A DNA stretch of 39,544 nt from CAYLMM01 sp964384825 (GCA_964384825.1 CAYLMM010000024.1:1-39544), one strand, 5' to 3'; positions 17,801 through 24,520 are shown, counted from the stretch's first letter. Made by a program: numbers and translations. Notes: generated by a model not told the origin, from the letters alone.

Positions 17801-18090
17801 GAAGCGGCCAGCATCTCGCCGGCGCGGGCGACCGCTTCAGCGCCGGCGACCAGATAATGTTCGCGGAATGCGCCGGCGGCCGCTTCCCACCTTCCGTCGG
17901 CGCCGGACGGGGCGCCGCGCAGACGGGACCACGCTCCGCGCACGGCGTCGGCCATCTTCTCGGACAGGAAGACCCGGCCCGGGGAGTCGTCCCGCACCCG
18001 CCGGGCTTCATGGAAACGAAGCTCGGCGGCCGCGAATTCGCCGCGCGCCAGCAGCGCCTCGGCTTCGGCCAGGATATCCCAGTAATTCAT
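11824..18090 (-). CDS. Giant protein of unknown function with zinc ribbon and degenerate helicase-like C-terminus
   Basis: 2,088 residues, cytoplasmic in appearance (no signal or membrane segment), Ala/Arg-rich. The N-terminal 60 residues look like a TPR-type helical hairpin. Residues about 100-650 are mixed alpha/beta without a family I can name. At about 995-1210 a QREALLHQLL stretch, VHAADL (1090 on) and VLVGASSLP (1123 on) are arranged like superfamily 2 helicase motifs with altered residues. A zinc ribbon follows: Cys1181, 1184, 1197 and 1200. The C-terminal part reads like an SF1 helicase with replaced key residues: GPAGTGRMDT (1675-1684) for Walker A, LLEAQD (about 1760-1765) for DEAQD, ATVDP (1785-1789) for the GDP motif and GATDRAR (2066-2072) for the ALTRAR motif. 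The start ATG is preceded by a G-run. It begins 59 bases after leuS. The frame is supported by protein-like composition; the long opposite-strand frame is its codon-for-codon shadow. Confidence 0.88.
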   Translation of the reverse strand: MNYWDILAEAEALLARGEFAAAELRFHEARRVRDDSPGRVFLSEKMADAVRGAWSRLRGAPSGADGRWEAAAGAFREHYLVAGAEAVARAGEMLAASAEVSGEHLSLCASVLHLVSRSRIYPSDARQVPALVLAVLTASLASSAAPPAGILDGDLPLDEPDRVAAARLGTRLVDGLRSAGAEQAVIRDLAESLLEMLAPTRFSLHSPLEEERSWREAVLTDRGLGDGIRAAGLYRHFLAVGPQQSRRDEARVRLLEILANIDRFHVAVPRYDEAVGAAGAERPLDAALAERYDRGLAIVAARLQAPGRSWASCAREGDAWTVVCWRGDDPVDVVTWLPGQDQESVRAFLASCRGVVLAAGGSESPDPLRGAPLFPVAEALLEPWLPAAGLTADAVADLIRGCAGGEKRASHPAWDRDEAVPGTPLDIALRAGRLWRVCLRRVRRAGPVFLAGVEMLAAAADPVATTLVMALDRAADTDAAAAWPEPLPLAGRPSPRLGAVDRDPPPALSEEDRQVLRDDAILVSGGDAAAVLAAWSEERPRVRIVLDHAGRLGAAAAALAGSDGPVTILPRGGVPHDLERALALLRTLTPAPEGAWDPLVLFHWIRICESHNGDLLDFLAVRPRPAAAVGICDRYREVVAALPAAGEGTRWMCELEERAAASRVVAGTADDLDGATADLGRRWGASAAGAAAWAFCGSAGIHWRLVRRSRGAGADLHRRLAPLSCAHLSLLPATPFLGERLAGLLAGWLPAGTTARRLVLPGGDRSQLRLAGRGIDVDAEIARGDAFAGCLEFFETADAGNGAVLVAPAGGPLRVFIEAQARHEKEQGLRGRLLVPDDLWDAPAAAAVSRLMIARLESLDVVAPAPEQPDPEAWREADRLRAEALDGSFDLCALEVGALLEIGAAAVDVLDTRWARRLPASVPDGPVAAVRRGGIELLELPAGSRDRRRKKRASGSLAAACLDWCRDERICDDRGEGLLPGTAASAPKIPGDIPRAGSLILAGEQREALLHQLLRDLVRRRESGETTAWMLFVGARPPAVAAAVARALPFAAPSVPPRSPAGGPVYWVRPGDLADAGTRRVLTENPPTAVHAADLRDWLPPAADPATAAALRFLVRDLRCTVLVGASSLPAAWDRFCRTLWETAADRPHLLPAARDDGSDRGDGGLPPVSAGRIGHPRILCPRCGTEFPLKRAGMSCPSCSLAAGRWLAPSARARLRADLLDLKVRALLDRSDLGAGAPLVIWTEALRVGALGKVLSEHGISARRSEDRLRIDPGDGRCWELAVLGTGVAPRPGCRHALLDLPEDESDLQAFRRAAGGEVGLWYHPLEVSASHRPPACGPASVRYARLLGGMVEPAGLDAAWRWEGILPARLMALLTGMQPGTVRRAMSVAEWAAEVAGFARDGDLDPGPRRLEPRLTYTELDFRAGRLRNALKRLLPVLLNGLRPGAITVLDIDSLPLALEWDDLALCDRFLAASSLRLGDSGAGDPQPDRDAAAVGVELLYVPDQGMLFSPRRRIGCLGVVPRVVEALDARLDRFLAGAAGIFDSRTADGLLTVPSDRDLLAMGILLGAWRLAGAPAAGEIPLPADTGWAAALREGGPLGPQLLLGDLAVAREEWGGRLRDAWSTGFLEEAPDTALPSGKDAAPRGRRSAGDEVATTTDFLTGRGFGIRVLRGPAGTGRMDTAAAALAAALGRGVPAAMVRVHVPDAATAARFHLAWRAVAPEQPPPALRIGSRHAPEGPPAEPGCLPADPARMVCLLLEAQDMPTETRFRISQRYRLGRLLATVDPILAEEAWEHLFLTTPARGDIVEFTVQRRQSRRLWSEQKGFAAVAGVELKGRALRRDKGECAAHWATNLDECLGFIEDERRGGSGALEVALAAPVADDLAYIGKAAARLGWLAVYATERDAWLLPGPLEFLACAADLAAAADAPSMLEPLLPPDERVEYRLWRSETDLDAGSFLGICYERIARTAWSAPFLADPVARARVEAIIADVGAESLERFIERPLARVWRRRAAEVAGLGAEPGPPLLVLATAGRERGPAADSLVYLCLGTEPPRRHYRVLAGATDRARILYQERSPLPGDAEGS
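14491..14550 (-). other. Zinc-ribbon segment of the giant protein
   Basis: Encodes CPRCGTEFPLKRAGMSCPSC, i.e. CxxC-x12-CxxC (residues 1181-1200). All four ligands are intact although the neighbouring helicase-like motifs are not, which suggests a selected structural or nucleic-acid-binding role. Confidence 0.8.
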
Positions 18091-18149
18091 CCGCGCCCCC
18101 CACTGCGTCGGGCCACGATCGCCGACGGCCTCATCCGCGGACGGCGGGA

Positions 18150-20684
18150 TCAGACCACCAGGTTGACCAGCTTGTTCGGCACCACGATGGTCTTGCGAAC
18201 CTCGCGTCCGGCGATCAGTTCCGGAATCCGGCCGCAGGCCAGGGCGGCCTCGGCCACGGCCGCGCGATCGAGGTTGCGGGCCAGCTGGATCTTCTCACGG
18301 ATCTTGCCGTTGATCTGCACGACGTAGGTCACGGTGTCGGCCACCAGGAACGTCGGATCCCAATCGGGCCAGCCGGCGTCGAAGACGTGCCCCTGGCCGC
18401 CGAGCGACGCCCAGAGCTCCTCTCCCAGATGGGGAGCGAAGGGGCTGATCATCCGCGCCAGGTTGTGCACGGCCTCGCTATAGCCGGGGTCGTCGAGACC
18501 GACCGCGTCGCGGCCGGCGTAGACGAACAGCGCGTTGGTCAGTTCCATCAGGCGGCTGAGCGCCGTGTTGAACTGGAAGCGTTCGATGTCCTGGGTGCAT
18601 CCCTTGATGGAATTGTGCATCACCCGGCGCAGCTCGGGCCAGCGCGCGGCGGCCTGCTCGGCGGTGATCGGCGCGGCGTCGGCGGGGGCGTCGCCGGCGG
18701 GGGGAATCCCGTCGACCGCGGCGTGGACCAGCCGCCAGACGCGCTTCAGGTAGCGGTGCATGCCCTCGATGCCCTCGTCGGTCCAGTCGCCGCCCTCGGC
18801 GAACGCGAAGCCGAACATCAGGTAGGCCCGCAGGGTGTCGGTGCCGTAACTGTCGAGATAATCCGAAGGCACCACCACGTTGCCCTTGGACTTCGACATC
18901 TTCTCGCCGTCGCGCGTGATCATCCCCTGATGGCGCAGGCAGGTGAAGGGCTCGTCGAAACCGACCAGGCCGAGATCGTGCAGCACCTTGGTCACGAAGC
19001 GCGAGAAGATCAGGTGCCCGTAGGCGTGATCCGCGCCGCCGATGTACTGGTCGACCGGCAGCCAGGCGTCCATCGTCGCGCGGTCGAAGGCGACGTCGTC
19101 GCGGCCGGGCTCGGGATAGCGCAGGAAGTACCACGAGCTGCACACGAAGGTGTCCATCGTGTCGGGATCGCGCCGGGCCGGACCGCCGCATTTGGGACAG
19201 GACGTGTTCATGAAGCTCTCGGACGAGGCCAGCGGCGACTTGCCCTTGGGCTTGTAGTCGACATCCTCGGGCAACAGCACCGGCAGGTCCTCGACCGGCA
19301 CCGGCACCTCGCCGCATTCCGGGCAGTAGACGATGGGGATCGGCGCGCCCCAGTAGCGCTGGCGGCTGATCAGCCAGTCGCGCAGGCGGTACTGGATGGT
19401 GGCCTCGCCCAGACCGCGTTCGGCCAGATCCGCAACGACCGCGGCCCCGCCCTCGCGGTAATCCATGCCGTCGAAACGGCCCGAATCGATCATCGCGCCG
19501 GTCCCGGTCCACGCCTCGGCCAGAGGCGCTGCCGGATCCTGCCCCTCGCCCAGGATGACCCTGCGCACCGGCAGGTCGTGGGCGGCGGCGAAGGCGAAAT
19601 CGCGCTCGTCGTGTCCGGGGACGGCCATGACAGCGCCGGTGCCGTAGCTGGCCAGGACGTAGTCGGCGATCCACACCGGGACCTCGCGGCCGTCGACCGG
19701 GTTGACCGCGGTCGCGCCGATCGGCACGCCGGTCTTGGGCCGGTCGGTGCTCTGGCGGTCGACCTCGCTCAGGCGGCCGGCTTCGCGGATGTAGGTCTCG
19801 ACGGCCTCGCGCCGGGCCGGCTCGGTCAGCAGGCCGACCAGCGGATGCTCGGGCGCGAGCACCATGTAGGTGACCCCGAAGAGCGTATCGGGACGGGTGG
19901 TGAAGACCCGCAGGCGCAGATTCCCCTGCTCGTCGGTCTCGGCGTCGGCCGGGATCTCGCCCTGCAGGCAGCGCCCGGGCACCGTGAAGACGATCTCGGC
20001 TCCCTCGCTGCGGCCGATCCAGTTGATCTGCTTCTTCTTGGTCTCCTCGGGCCAGTCCAGATCGCGCAGGCCGTCGATCAGGCGGTCGGCGTACTCGGTG
20101 ATCCGGAAGCACCACTGGGTCAGGTTGCGGCGCTCGATCACGTGGCCGCAACGCTCGCAGGCCCCGTCGACGACCTGCTCGTTCGCCAGCACCGTCTGGC
20201 ACGATTCGCACCAGTTGACCGGCTGGTCGGACCGGTAGGCCAGGCCGTTCTCGTAGAGCGTCAGAAACAGCCACTGGGTCCACTTGTAGAAATCGGGCCG
20301 GTGGGTGGCCAGCTCGCTGTTCCAGTCGTACATGGCCCCGAGGGTGGCCAGTTGCTCGCGGATGACCTTGATGTTCTCCTCGGTGTGCACCTGGGGCGGA
20401 ACGCCGCATTTGATGGCGTAGTTCTCGGCGGGCAGCCCGAAGCTGTCGAATCCCATGGGCTGGAACACGTTGAAGCCCCGCATCTTCTTGAAGCGGGTCC
20501 AGGTGTCGGCCGGAACGTAGTTGTACCAGTGGCCGAGATGCAGCTTGTCGCCCGAGGGGTAGGAGAACATCACCAGGCTGTAGCACTTGCGCGCCGCGTC
20601 GGACATGTCGGTCCGGTGATAGCCTTCCTCGTCCCAGCGCCGCCGCCAGCGCGCCTCGATCTCGGTGAAGTCGTATTCCGCCAT
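18150..20684 (-). CDS. leuS: Leucyl-tRNA synthetase
   Basis: Class I synthetase charging tRNA-Leu. 844 residues, typical for bacterial LeuS. HLGH (49-52) is the HIGH motif and KMSKS is at 595-599. Between them are a CESC/CERC cysteine-rich stretch, the CP1 editing domain with TTRPDTLFG, and a CPKC zinc element before KMSKS. The C-terminal domain shows the usual anticodon-binding and VQINGK regions. ATG 20684 was chosen because it gives the family N-terminus; GAAAGG lies about 10 bases upstream. It follows yraN at a distance of 184 bases and is followed by the 2,088-residue gene. Confidence 0.97.
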   Translation of the reverse strand: MAEYDFTEIEARWRRRWDEEGYHRTDMSDAARKCYSLVMFSYPSGDKLHLGHWYNYVPADTWTRFKKMRGFNVFQPMGFDSFGLPAENYAIKCGVPPQVHTEENIKVIREQLATLGAMYDWNSELATHRPDFYKWTQWLFLTLYENGLAYRSDQPVNWCESCQTVLANEQVVDGACERCGHVIERRNLTQWCFRITEYADRLIDGLRDLDWPEETKKKQINWIGRSEGAEIVFTVPGRCLQGEIPADAETDEQGNLRLRVFTTRPDTLFGVTYMVLAPEHPLVGLLTEPARREAVETYIREAGRLSEVDRQSTDRPKTGVPIGATAVNPVDGREVPVWIADYVLASYGTGAVMAVPGHDERDFAFAAAHDLPVRRVILGEGQDPAAPLAEAWTGTGAMIDSGRFDGMDYREGGAAVVADLAERGLGEATIQYRLRDWLISRQRYWGAPIPIVYCPECGEVPVPVEDLPVLLPEDVDYKPKGKSPLASSESFMNTSCPKCGGPARRDPDTMDTFVCSSWYFLRYPEPGRDDVAFDRATMDAWLPVDQYIGGADHAYGHLIFSRFVTKVLHDLGLVGFDEPFTCLRHQGMITRDGEKMSKSKGNVVVPSDYLDSYGTDTLRAYLMFGFAFAEGGDWTDEGIEGMHRYLKRVWRLVHAAVDGIPPAGDAPADAAPITAEQAAARWPELRRVMHNSIKGCTQDIERFQFNTALSRLMELTNALFVYAGRDAVGLDDPGYSEAVHNLARMISPFAPHLGEELWASLGGQGHVFDAGWPDWDPTFLVADTVTYVVQINGKIREKIQLARNLDRAAVAEAALACGRIPELIAGREVRKTIVVPNKLVNLVV

Positions 20685-20720
20685 CGTAGATTGCCTTTCG
20701 ACCGGGCCGACGACCCGGAG

Positions 20721-20738
20721 CGGCGCCGTCCGGCGCCG
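20721..20738. repeat. GC-rich hairpin in the leuS leader
   Basis: Two copies of the self-complementary CGGCGCCG separated by TC, 37 bases before the leuS ATG. It would form a very stable hairpin in the leader. No T-box features or T-run accompany it, so an attenuator is not supported. Confidence 0.45.
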
Positions 20739-20794
20739 TATTCGATGTATGCCGTGGGATGGTCCGAGAGGCCCGCCCGGAGCGTTGGTGGCCA

Positions 20795-20823
20795 ACAATA
20801 AGCCCAAGCCGATCGGCGTTCCA
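20795..20823 (-). promoter_or_regulatory. Possible leuS promoter
   Basis: On the minus strand TGGAAC (20823-20818), a 17-base spacer and TATTGT (20800-20795). The palindrome GCCGATCGGC (20808-20817) lies in the spacer. The boxes match the consensus only partly. The 184-base yraN-leuS gap is otherwise without a recognisable feature apart from the hairpin at 20721. Confidence 0.35.
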
Positions 20824-20868
20824 GCGAAATCCGCCGCAAACGCCGGGATGCGTCGGCCGGCCGGGCCG

Positions 20869-21261
20869 TCACCACCCGGCGACGCCCTTCAGATGACGCA
20901 GTTCCAGCCCCCCGGGCCGCACGTCCACCCCCACGACGTCGAACCGGAATTCCCGGATCCCGCGGCAGCAGCCGCCGCTGATCCAGGCCCCGGCCACCCG
21001 GCGCATCCTCATCAGCTTGCGGCGGTCCACCGCGTCCTCCGGGGAGCCGCAGGCGCGGCCGCGGCGGGTCTTGACCTCGACGAAGACCGCCACCCCGGCG
21101 CGGCTGGCGATCAGGTCGATCTCCCCCTCCCGGGTGCGGAACCCCGCTTCGAGCACGAGATAGCCGTGCGCCTCGAGATAGAGGCGCGCGATGCCCTCGC
21201 CCATCGCGCCGAGGCGATGGGGCGACGGCCGAAACACGTTGCCGATCATCGGACCGTCCAT
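20869..21261 (-). CDS. yraN: YraN/UPF0102 family nuclease-fold protein
   Basis: 130 residues. The UPF0102 pattern is clear: GEGIARLYLEAHGY, GEIDLIAS and VFVEVKTRRG. This corresponds to the restriction-endonuclease-like core (E...D...ExK) in the order GEIDLI then FVEVKTR. Its biochemical activity is not established; the family is associated with DNA metabolism. It follows rnhB, the usual neighbour in the rplS-rnhB-yraN order. The start is uncertain: ATG 21261 is used, while 21249 is possible, and neither has a good Shine-Dalgarno sequence. Confidence 0.9.
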   Translation of the reverse strand: MDGPMIGNVFRPSPHRLGAMGEGIARLYLEAHGYLVLEAGFRTREGEIDLIASRAGVAVFVEVKTRRGRACGSPEDAVDRRKLMRMRRVAGAWISGGCCRGIREFRFDVVGVDVRPGGLELRHLKGVAGW

Positions 21262-21313
21262 TTCCGGGAGGAAGCCGGGGCATGCAAGAAGGCGGCCCGC
21301 GGAGGCGGGGGAT

Positions 21314-21958
21314 CTACCAGAGCCGCCCTTGGCCGAGCTGGGCCACCGGGCGGAAGGTCCTGCGGTGGATGGGACAGGGACCGAGGCGGCGCAGGGCCGC
21401 GAGGTGTTCGGCCGAACCGTATCCCTTGTGGCCGGCGAAGCCGTAGCCGGGATGGGCGGCGTCGTAGGCGGTCATCAGCCGGTCGCGGGTGACCTTGGCG
21501 ATGATCGATGCGGCCGCCACCGAGGCGCCCAGCCCGTCGCCGCCGATCACGGCCTGCGCCTCCCGCTCCCACCGGGGCAGACGGTTGCCGTCGACCAGCA
21601 CCAGATCGGGTTGCGTCGCCAGGGAATCGACCGCGCCGACCATGGCCAGCATCGTGGCCTGCAGGATGTTCACGCGGTCGATCTCGGCGGCCGATACGTC
21701 GAAGGCGCCCCATGACAGGGCGCCTTCGACGATGGCGTCGTACAACGACTCGCGCCGGGAGGCGTCGAGACGCTTGGANNNNNNNNNNGAGTCGTCCAGG
21801 CCCTCGGGGCACCACCCGGGCGGCAGGATCACGGCGCCGGCGGTCACCGGCCCGGCCAGGCAGCCGCGGCCCGCCTCGTCCACGCCGCAGACCAGGCGGC
21901 GCTCGTCACCCGACCGTTCCCGGTCGAAGGCGACCAGGGCACCGGGATCGGCGCTCAC
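21314..21958 (-). CDS. rnhB: Ribonuclease HII (contains an assembly gap)
   Basis: Removes ribonucleotides and RNA primers from DNA:RNA hybrids. GVDEAGRG gives the catalytic Asp27-Glu28; VDGNRLP and the ASIIAKVTRDR stretch contribute further family residues. Ten Ns interrupt the conserved DDSKRL motif. The flanking bases already supply a complete motif if the Ns are removed and a two-base overlap is merged, so the true protein is probably about 210 rather than 214 residues. The GTG start overlaps the rplS stop as GTGA. Position between rplS and yraN is the classic order. Confidence 0.94.
   Translation of the reverse strand: MSADPGALVAFDRERSGDERRLVCGVDEAGRGCLAGPVTAGAVILPPGWCPEGLDDXXXXSKRLDASRRESLYDAIVEGALSWGAFDVSAAEIDRVNILQATMLAMVGAVDSLATQPDLVLVDGNRLPRWEREAQAVIGGDGLGASVAAASIIAKVTRDRLMTAYDAAHPGYGFAGHKGYGSAEHLAALRRLGPCPIHRRTFRPVAQLGQGRLW
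21779..21788. other. Assembly gap (10 N) in rnhB
   Basis: Ten consecutive Ns. The left and right contig ends share TC, and merging them gives the expected Asp-Ser-Lys codons of RNase HII. The gap length is therefore a placeholder. Confidence 0.95.
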
Positions 21959-22311
21959 TTCTTGATGTGCTGGCGCTCGCGGATGCGTGCCTTGCGGCCG
22001 GTCAGGGCGCGCAGGTAGTAGAGCTTGGCCCGGCGCACCTTGCCCCGGCGCACGACGTCGATGCTCGCCAGGTTCGGCGACTCGACGGGGAAGACGCGCT
22101 CGACGGCGACGCCGCCGGAGATCTTCCGCACGGTGATCGCGGCCTCGTTGCCGGTGCCCCGGCGGGCCATGACCACGCCCTCGAAATTCTGGATGCGTGT
22201 CTTGCCGCCCTCGCGGATGCGGACGCCGCAGCGCACGGTGTCGCCGATGGCGAACTCGGGCAGGTCGTTCCGCGCCGAATCGCGGCGGATCGAATCGATG
22301 ACGTTGCTCAT
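21955..22311 (-). CDS. rplS: 50S ribosomal protein L19
   Basis: Large-subunit protein near the subunit interface. 118 residues, normal length. It shows FAIGDTVRCGVRI, the FEGVVMARRG motif and the C-terminal RRAKLYYLRALTGRKARI block. ATG 22311 was chosen because AGGAGG lies five bases upstream; the adjacent ATG 22314 is only two bases from it. It follows trmD by 49 bases in the conserved rpsP-rimM-trmD-rplS order and overlaps rnhB by four bases. Confidence 0.97.
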   Translation of the reverse strand: MSNVIDSIRRDSARNDLPEFAIGDTVRCGVRIREGGKTRIQNFEGVVMARRGTGNEAAITVRKISGGVAVERVFPVESPNLASIDVVRRGKVRRAKLYYLRALTGRKARIRERQHIKK

Positions 22312-22360
22312 CATGGCCTCCTGGATGCCGTCCCCGGGAACCGCCCGGCGGCGACTTGTC

Positions 22361-23104
22361 TCATATCCCCCCGCCCTTTGCGGGAGGCTCGCGATCATCT
22401 TCTTCCGTGGTCGTCAGGTCCGGCCGGCGCTCGTTCGTCCGGAGCCGGGCCTGTTCCCTCTGCCACGCCTCGATATTGGCGTGATGTCCCGAAAGCAGGA
22501 TCTCCGGGACCTCAAGGCCGCGGTAGACGGGCGGCCGTGTGTACCATGGGCACTCCAGCCCGCCGTCGCGCGCGTCCGTGAAGCTGTCGTTCTCGGCCGA
22601 GTCGCTGTTGTGCAGCACTCCCGGCAGCCGGCGCACGACCGCGTCGACGATCACCAGGGCCGGCAGCTCCCCGCCGGTCAGGACGTAGTCCCCGATCGAG
22701 ACCTCGCGGGTGACGACCAGTTCGCGCGCCCTCTCGTCGACGCCCTTGTAGTGCCCGCAGACGACGATCAGTTCGCCGATGTCGCGGCACTGCGCCACCA
22801 GTTCGAGGACCAGGTCCTCGTCCAGCCGCTCCCCCTGCGGGGACGTCAGCAGCACCGGCGCTTCGGACCGGCCGCGGTGGGCCTCGACGGCGTCGACCAC
22901 CGGCGGCGCCATCATGATCATCCCGGCGCCGCCTCCGTAGGGCGTGCCGTCGACCGTACGGTGCTTGTCCACCGCGTAGTCGCGGATGTCCACGACCGTA
23001 TAATCCACCTGTCCCTGCTTCTGCGCGCGCCCGAGGATGCTCGTCTCCAGAGCGGCCCGGATCATGTCCGGGAACAGGGTCAGGATCTTGATCTCAATCG
23101 GCAT
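22361..23104 (-). CDS. trmD: tRNA (guanine-37-N1)-methyltransferase
   Basis: SAM-dependent, trefoil-knot (SPOUT) enzyme methylating G37 next to the anticodon and preventing +1 frameshifts. 247 residues. Motifs are LTLFPDM near the N-terminus, DGTPYGGGAGM, the knot sequence VCGHYKGVDERA and SIGDYVLTGGELPALVIVDAVVR. The ATG overlaps the end of rimM by 11 bases. The last 20 or so residues are a charged tail. Confidence 0.97.
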   Translation of the reverse strand: MPIEIKILTLFPDMIRAALETSILGRAQKQGQVDYTVVDIRDYAVDKHRTVDGTPYGGGAGMIMMAPPVVDAVEAHRGRSEAPVLLTSPQGERLDEDLVLELVAQCRDIGELIVVCGHYKGVDERARELVVTREVSIGDYVLTGGELPALVIVDAVVRRLPGVLHNSDSAENDSFTDARDGGLECPWYTRPPVYRGLEVPEILLSGHHANIEAWQREQARLRTNERRPDLTTTEEDDREPPAKGGGI

Positions 23105-23621
23105 CGAGCAGGCCTTCCGGCGGATCGATCACCAGCGGGCCCTCGAGCTCGTCGTTCTCGACGAGGATCGGCGCCACCGCGGGGATCAGGATCTCGCCCC
23201 CCTGCGCGGGGATCACCAGGGTGAACTGCGGACCGTAGAGACGAACCTCGTCGACCACGCCCACTTCCTCACCCGTCCGGGTCACGACCTCGCGTCCCAC
23301 GTACCGGAACGGCAGGCCGCCCGCGGGACGGGGAAAACCGGCGTCACGGTATCGGCCCCGGAGGAAGCCGATCCGCTCCCCGACGACGGATTCCGCCTCG
23401 TCGCGATCACTGATCCCGGCGATCCTCACCACGACCCCGCCGCTGACGGCACGCCAACGCTCGATCTCGAGCGCCGACCCGTCGCCGCGGACCAGGACGT
23501 CCGCATCCAGCAGGGGCTCGTACCAGTCCAGCAGCGGATAGAGTTTGACCTCGCCCCGCAACCCTACCGCCCTGACGATCTCGGCGACCGCGACGAAGGC
23601 GTCATCCGGAAATCGCGTCAT
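23094..23621 (-). CDS. rimM: Ribosome maturation factor RimM
   Basis: 30S assembly factor that binds S19 and acts on the 16S 3' domain. 175 residues, family length. The N-terminal RimM barrel includes VRAVGLRGEVKLYPL and the C-terminal PRC-barrel includes GEEVGVVDEV and EILIPAV. The ATG has AGGAGG 11 bases upstream, overlapping the khpA stop. Conserved position between rpsP/khpA and trmD. Confidence 0.95.
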   Translation of the reverse strand: MTRFPDDAFVAVAEIVRAVGLRGEVKLYPLLDWYEPLLDADVLVRGDGSALEIERWRAVSGGVVVRIAGISDRDEAESVVGERIGFLRGRYRDAGFPRPAGGLPFRYVGREVVTRTGEEVGVVDEVRLYGPQFTLVIPAQGGEILIPAVAPILVENDELEGPLVIDPPEGLLDAD

Positions 23622-23636
23622 GGCGTCGGGCGCCTC

Positions 23637-23897
23637 CTACTGTCCGGCTTCTTCGTCGATGATCTCGAAGCCGAGACGGCGGTCGTTGCGGGCTCCGAAG
23701 GCCTGCAGCAGGGTGCGCACGGCGTTGGCCGTGTGGCCTCCCTTGCCGATCACCTTGCCGCGATCGTCCGGATGGACCCGCAGCATGAACGTCTCGACCT
23801 GGCCGTCGACGGTCTTCTCGACCTGAACGGCCTCGGGATGATCGACCAGGTTGACGGCGATGTAGGCGACCAGATCGGCAGCGTCACGCATGATCAT
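23637..23897 (-). CDS. khpA: KH-domain RNA-binding protein (KhpA/YlqC family)
   Basis: 86-residue single KH-domain protein. It shows VIGKGGHTANAVRTLL, with the GxxG loop (GKGG), after the beta-strand LRVHPDD. Known members bind structured RNA, often with KhpB. The rpsP stop and the khpA start share one base (TGATG), indicating coupled translation. The order rpsP-khpA-rimM is conserved in many bacteria. ATG 23891 is an alternative start. Confidence 0.93.
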   Translation of the reverse strand: MIMRDAADLVAYIAVNLVDHPEAVQVEKTVDGQVETFMLRVHPDDRGKVIGKGGHTANAVRTLLQAFGARNDRRLGFEIIDEEAGQ

Positions 23898-24460
23898 CAA
23901 CCCTCGTCCGCGGGCTTCTCGGGCTCTTCGGCGGCCTCTTCGGCGGGCTCTTCGGCAGCCTCCTCGGAGGTCTCCTCGGCGGCCTTGGCCTCGGCAGCGG
24001 CGGCTTCCTCGGCGGCCTTGGCCTCGGCGGCGGCGGCCTCCTCGGCGGCCTTGGCCTCGGCGGCGGCGGCGGCTTCGGCCTCGGCCTTGGCCTTGGCGGC
24101 GGCGGCGGCCTTGCGCTGGGCCTTGTCGACCTCGCGCTGCTCGCTGCCGGACTTCCACTCGGCGACCTTGGCTTCGACCTCGTCCTTGCTCAGCCCCTGC
24201 TTGATCAGGGACCAACGATAGAGCACGCCCTGGTTGCGCAGCAGGGAACGAGCGGTATCGGAAGGAACCGCGCCCTTCTTCAACCAGGCGATGATCTCCT
24301 CGTCGTGCAGCTGGACCTCGAAAGGCTCCACGAACGGATTGTAGAAGCCGAGATTGGCCAGGTAGGCACCGTCACGGCGTTTGCGGCTGTCCATGGCCAC
24401 AAGGCGATAGAAAGGGCGTTTCTTGCGACCCATGCGGGTCAGTCGGATGGCAGTCGACAC
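23897..24460 (-). CDS. rpsP: 30S ribosomal protein S16 with long Ala/Glu-rich C-terminal extension
   Basis: Residues 1-85 are a standard S16: IRLTRMGRKKRPFYRLV at the N-terminus, LGFYNPF and GAVPSDTARSLL. S16 is normally about 80-90 residues; here it is 187. The added part (from about 86) starts with a charged helical segment. It continues as an Ala/Glu/Lys low-complexity tail with three exact copies of an 11-residue unit and ends acidic. The GTG start has GGAGGTGA upstream, a strong Shine-Dalgarno site. The extension is in frame up to the overlap with khpA, so it is not a frameshift artefact. Confidence 0.95.
   Translation of the reverse strand: MSTAIRLTRMGRKKRPFYRLVAMDSRKRRDGAYLANLGFYNPFVEPFEVQLHDEEIIAWLKKGAVPSDTARSLLRNQGVLYRWSLIKQGLSKDEVEAKVAEWKSGSEQREVDKAQRKAAAAAKAKAEAEAAAAAEAKAAEEAAAAEAKAAEEAAAAEAKAAEETSEEAAEEPAEEAAEEPEKPADEG
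23972..24070 (-). repeat. Three tandem 33-bp repeats in rpsP
   Basis: Encodes AAAAEAKAAEE three times in a row (S16 residues 131-163). The unit has Ala at the helix core positions and alternating Glu/Lys, predicting a long solvent-exposed helix. Confidence 0.85.
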
Positions 24461-24499
24461 CGTTCACCTCCGGATGTGTGTCGCTTCTCTGCTCAGAGC

Positions 24500-24520
24500 C
24501 CCGCCCAAAAGACGGGCGGG
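24500..24520. repeat. Hairpin between ffh and rpsP
   Basis: CCCGCCC and GGGCGGG, 7-bp arms with a 7-base loop, in the 99-base ffh-rpsP gap. No T-run follows on the minus strand, so it more likely affects mRNA processing or stability than termination. Confidence 0.45.

Noticed and set aside
11824..18090. A complete anti-phage defence system around the giant gene
   Set aside because: No nuclease, methyltransferase, toxin, integrase or other defence partner is adjacent; neighbours are leuS and tnaA. Only the protein itself is unusual.
11911..18327. A 2,138-codon open frame on the plus strand opposite the giant gene
   Set aside because: It uses the same triplets as the minus-strand gene, so it stays open because TTA, CTA and TCA codons are rare in GC-rich coding DNA. 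Its product is Gln/Gly/Arg-rich without hydrophobic-core pattern or any recognisable motif, and it opposes the local operon direction.
20685..20868. T-box riboswitch before leuS
   Set aside because: The leader is short, and no T-box sequence, specifier loop or terminator/antiterminator pair is visible.
23972..24070. CRISPR-like or satellite array in the repetitive rpsP region
   Set aside because: The repeats are in-frame codons of an Ala/Glu tail with no spacers.
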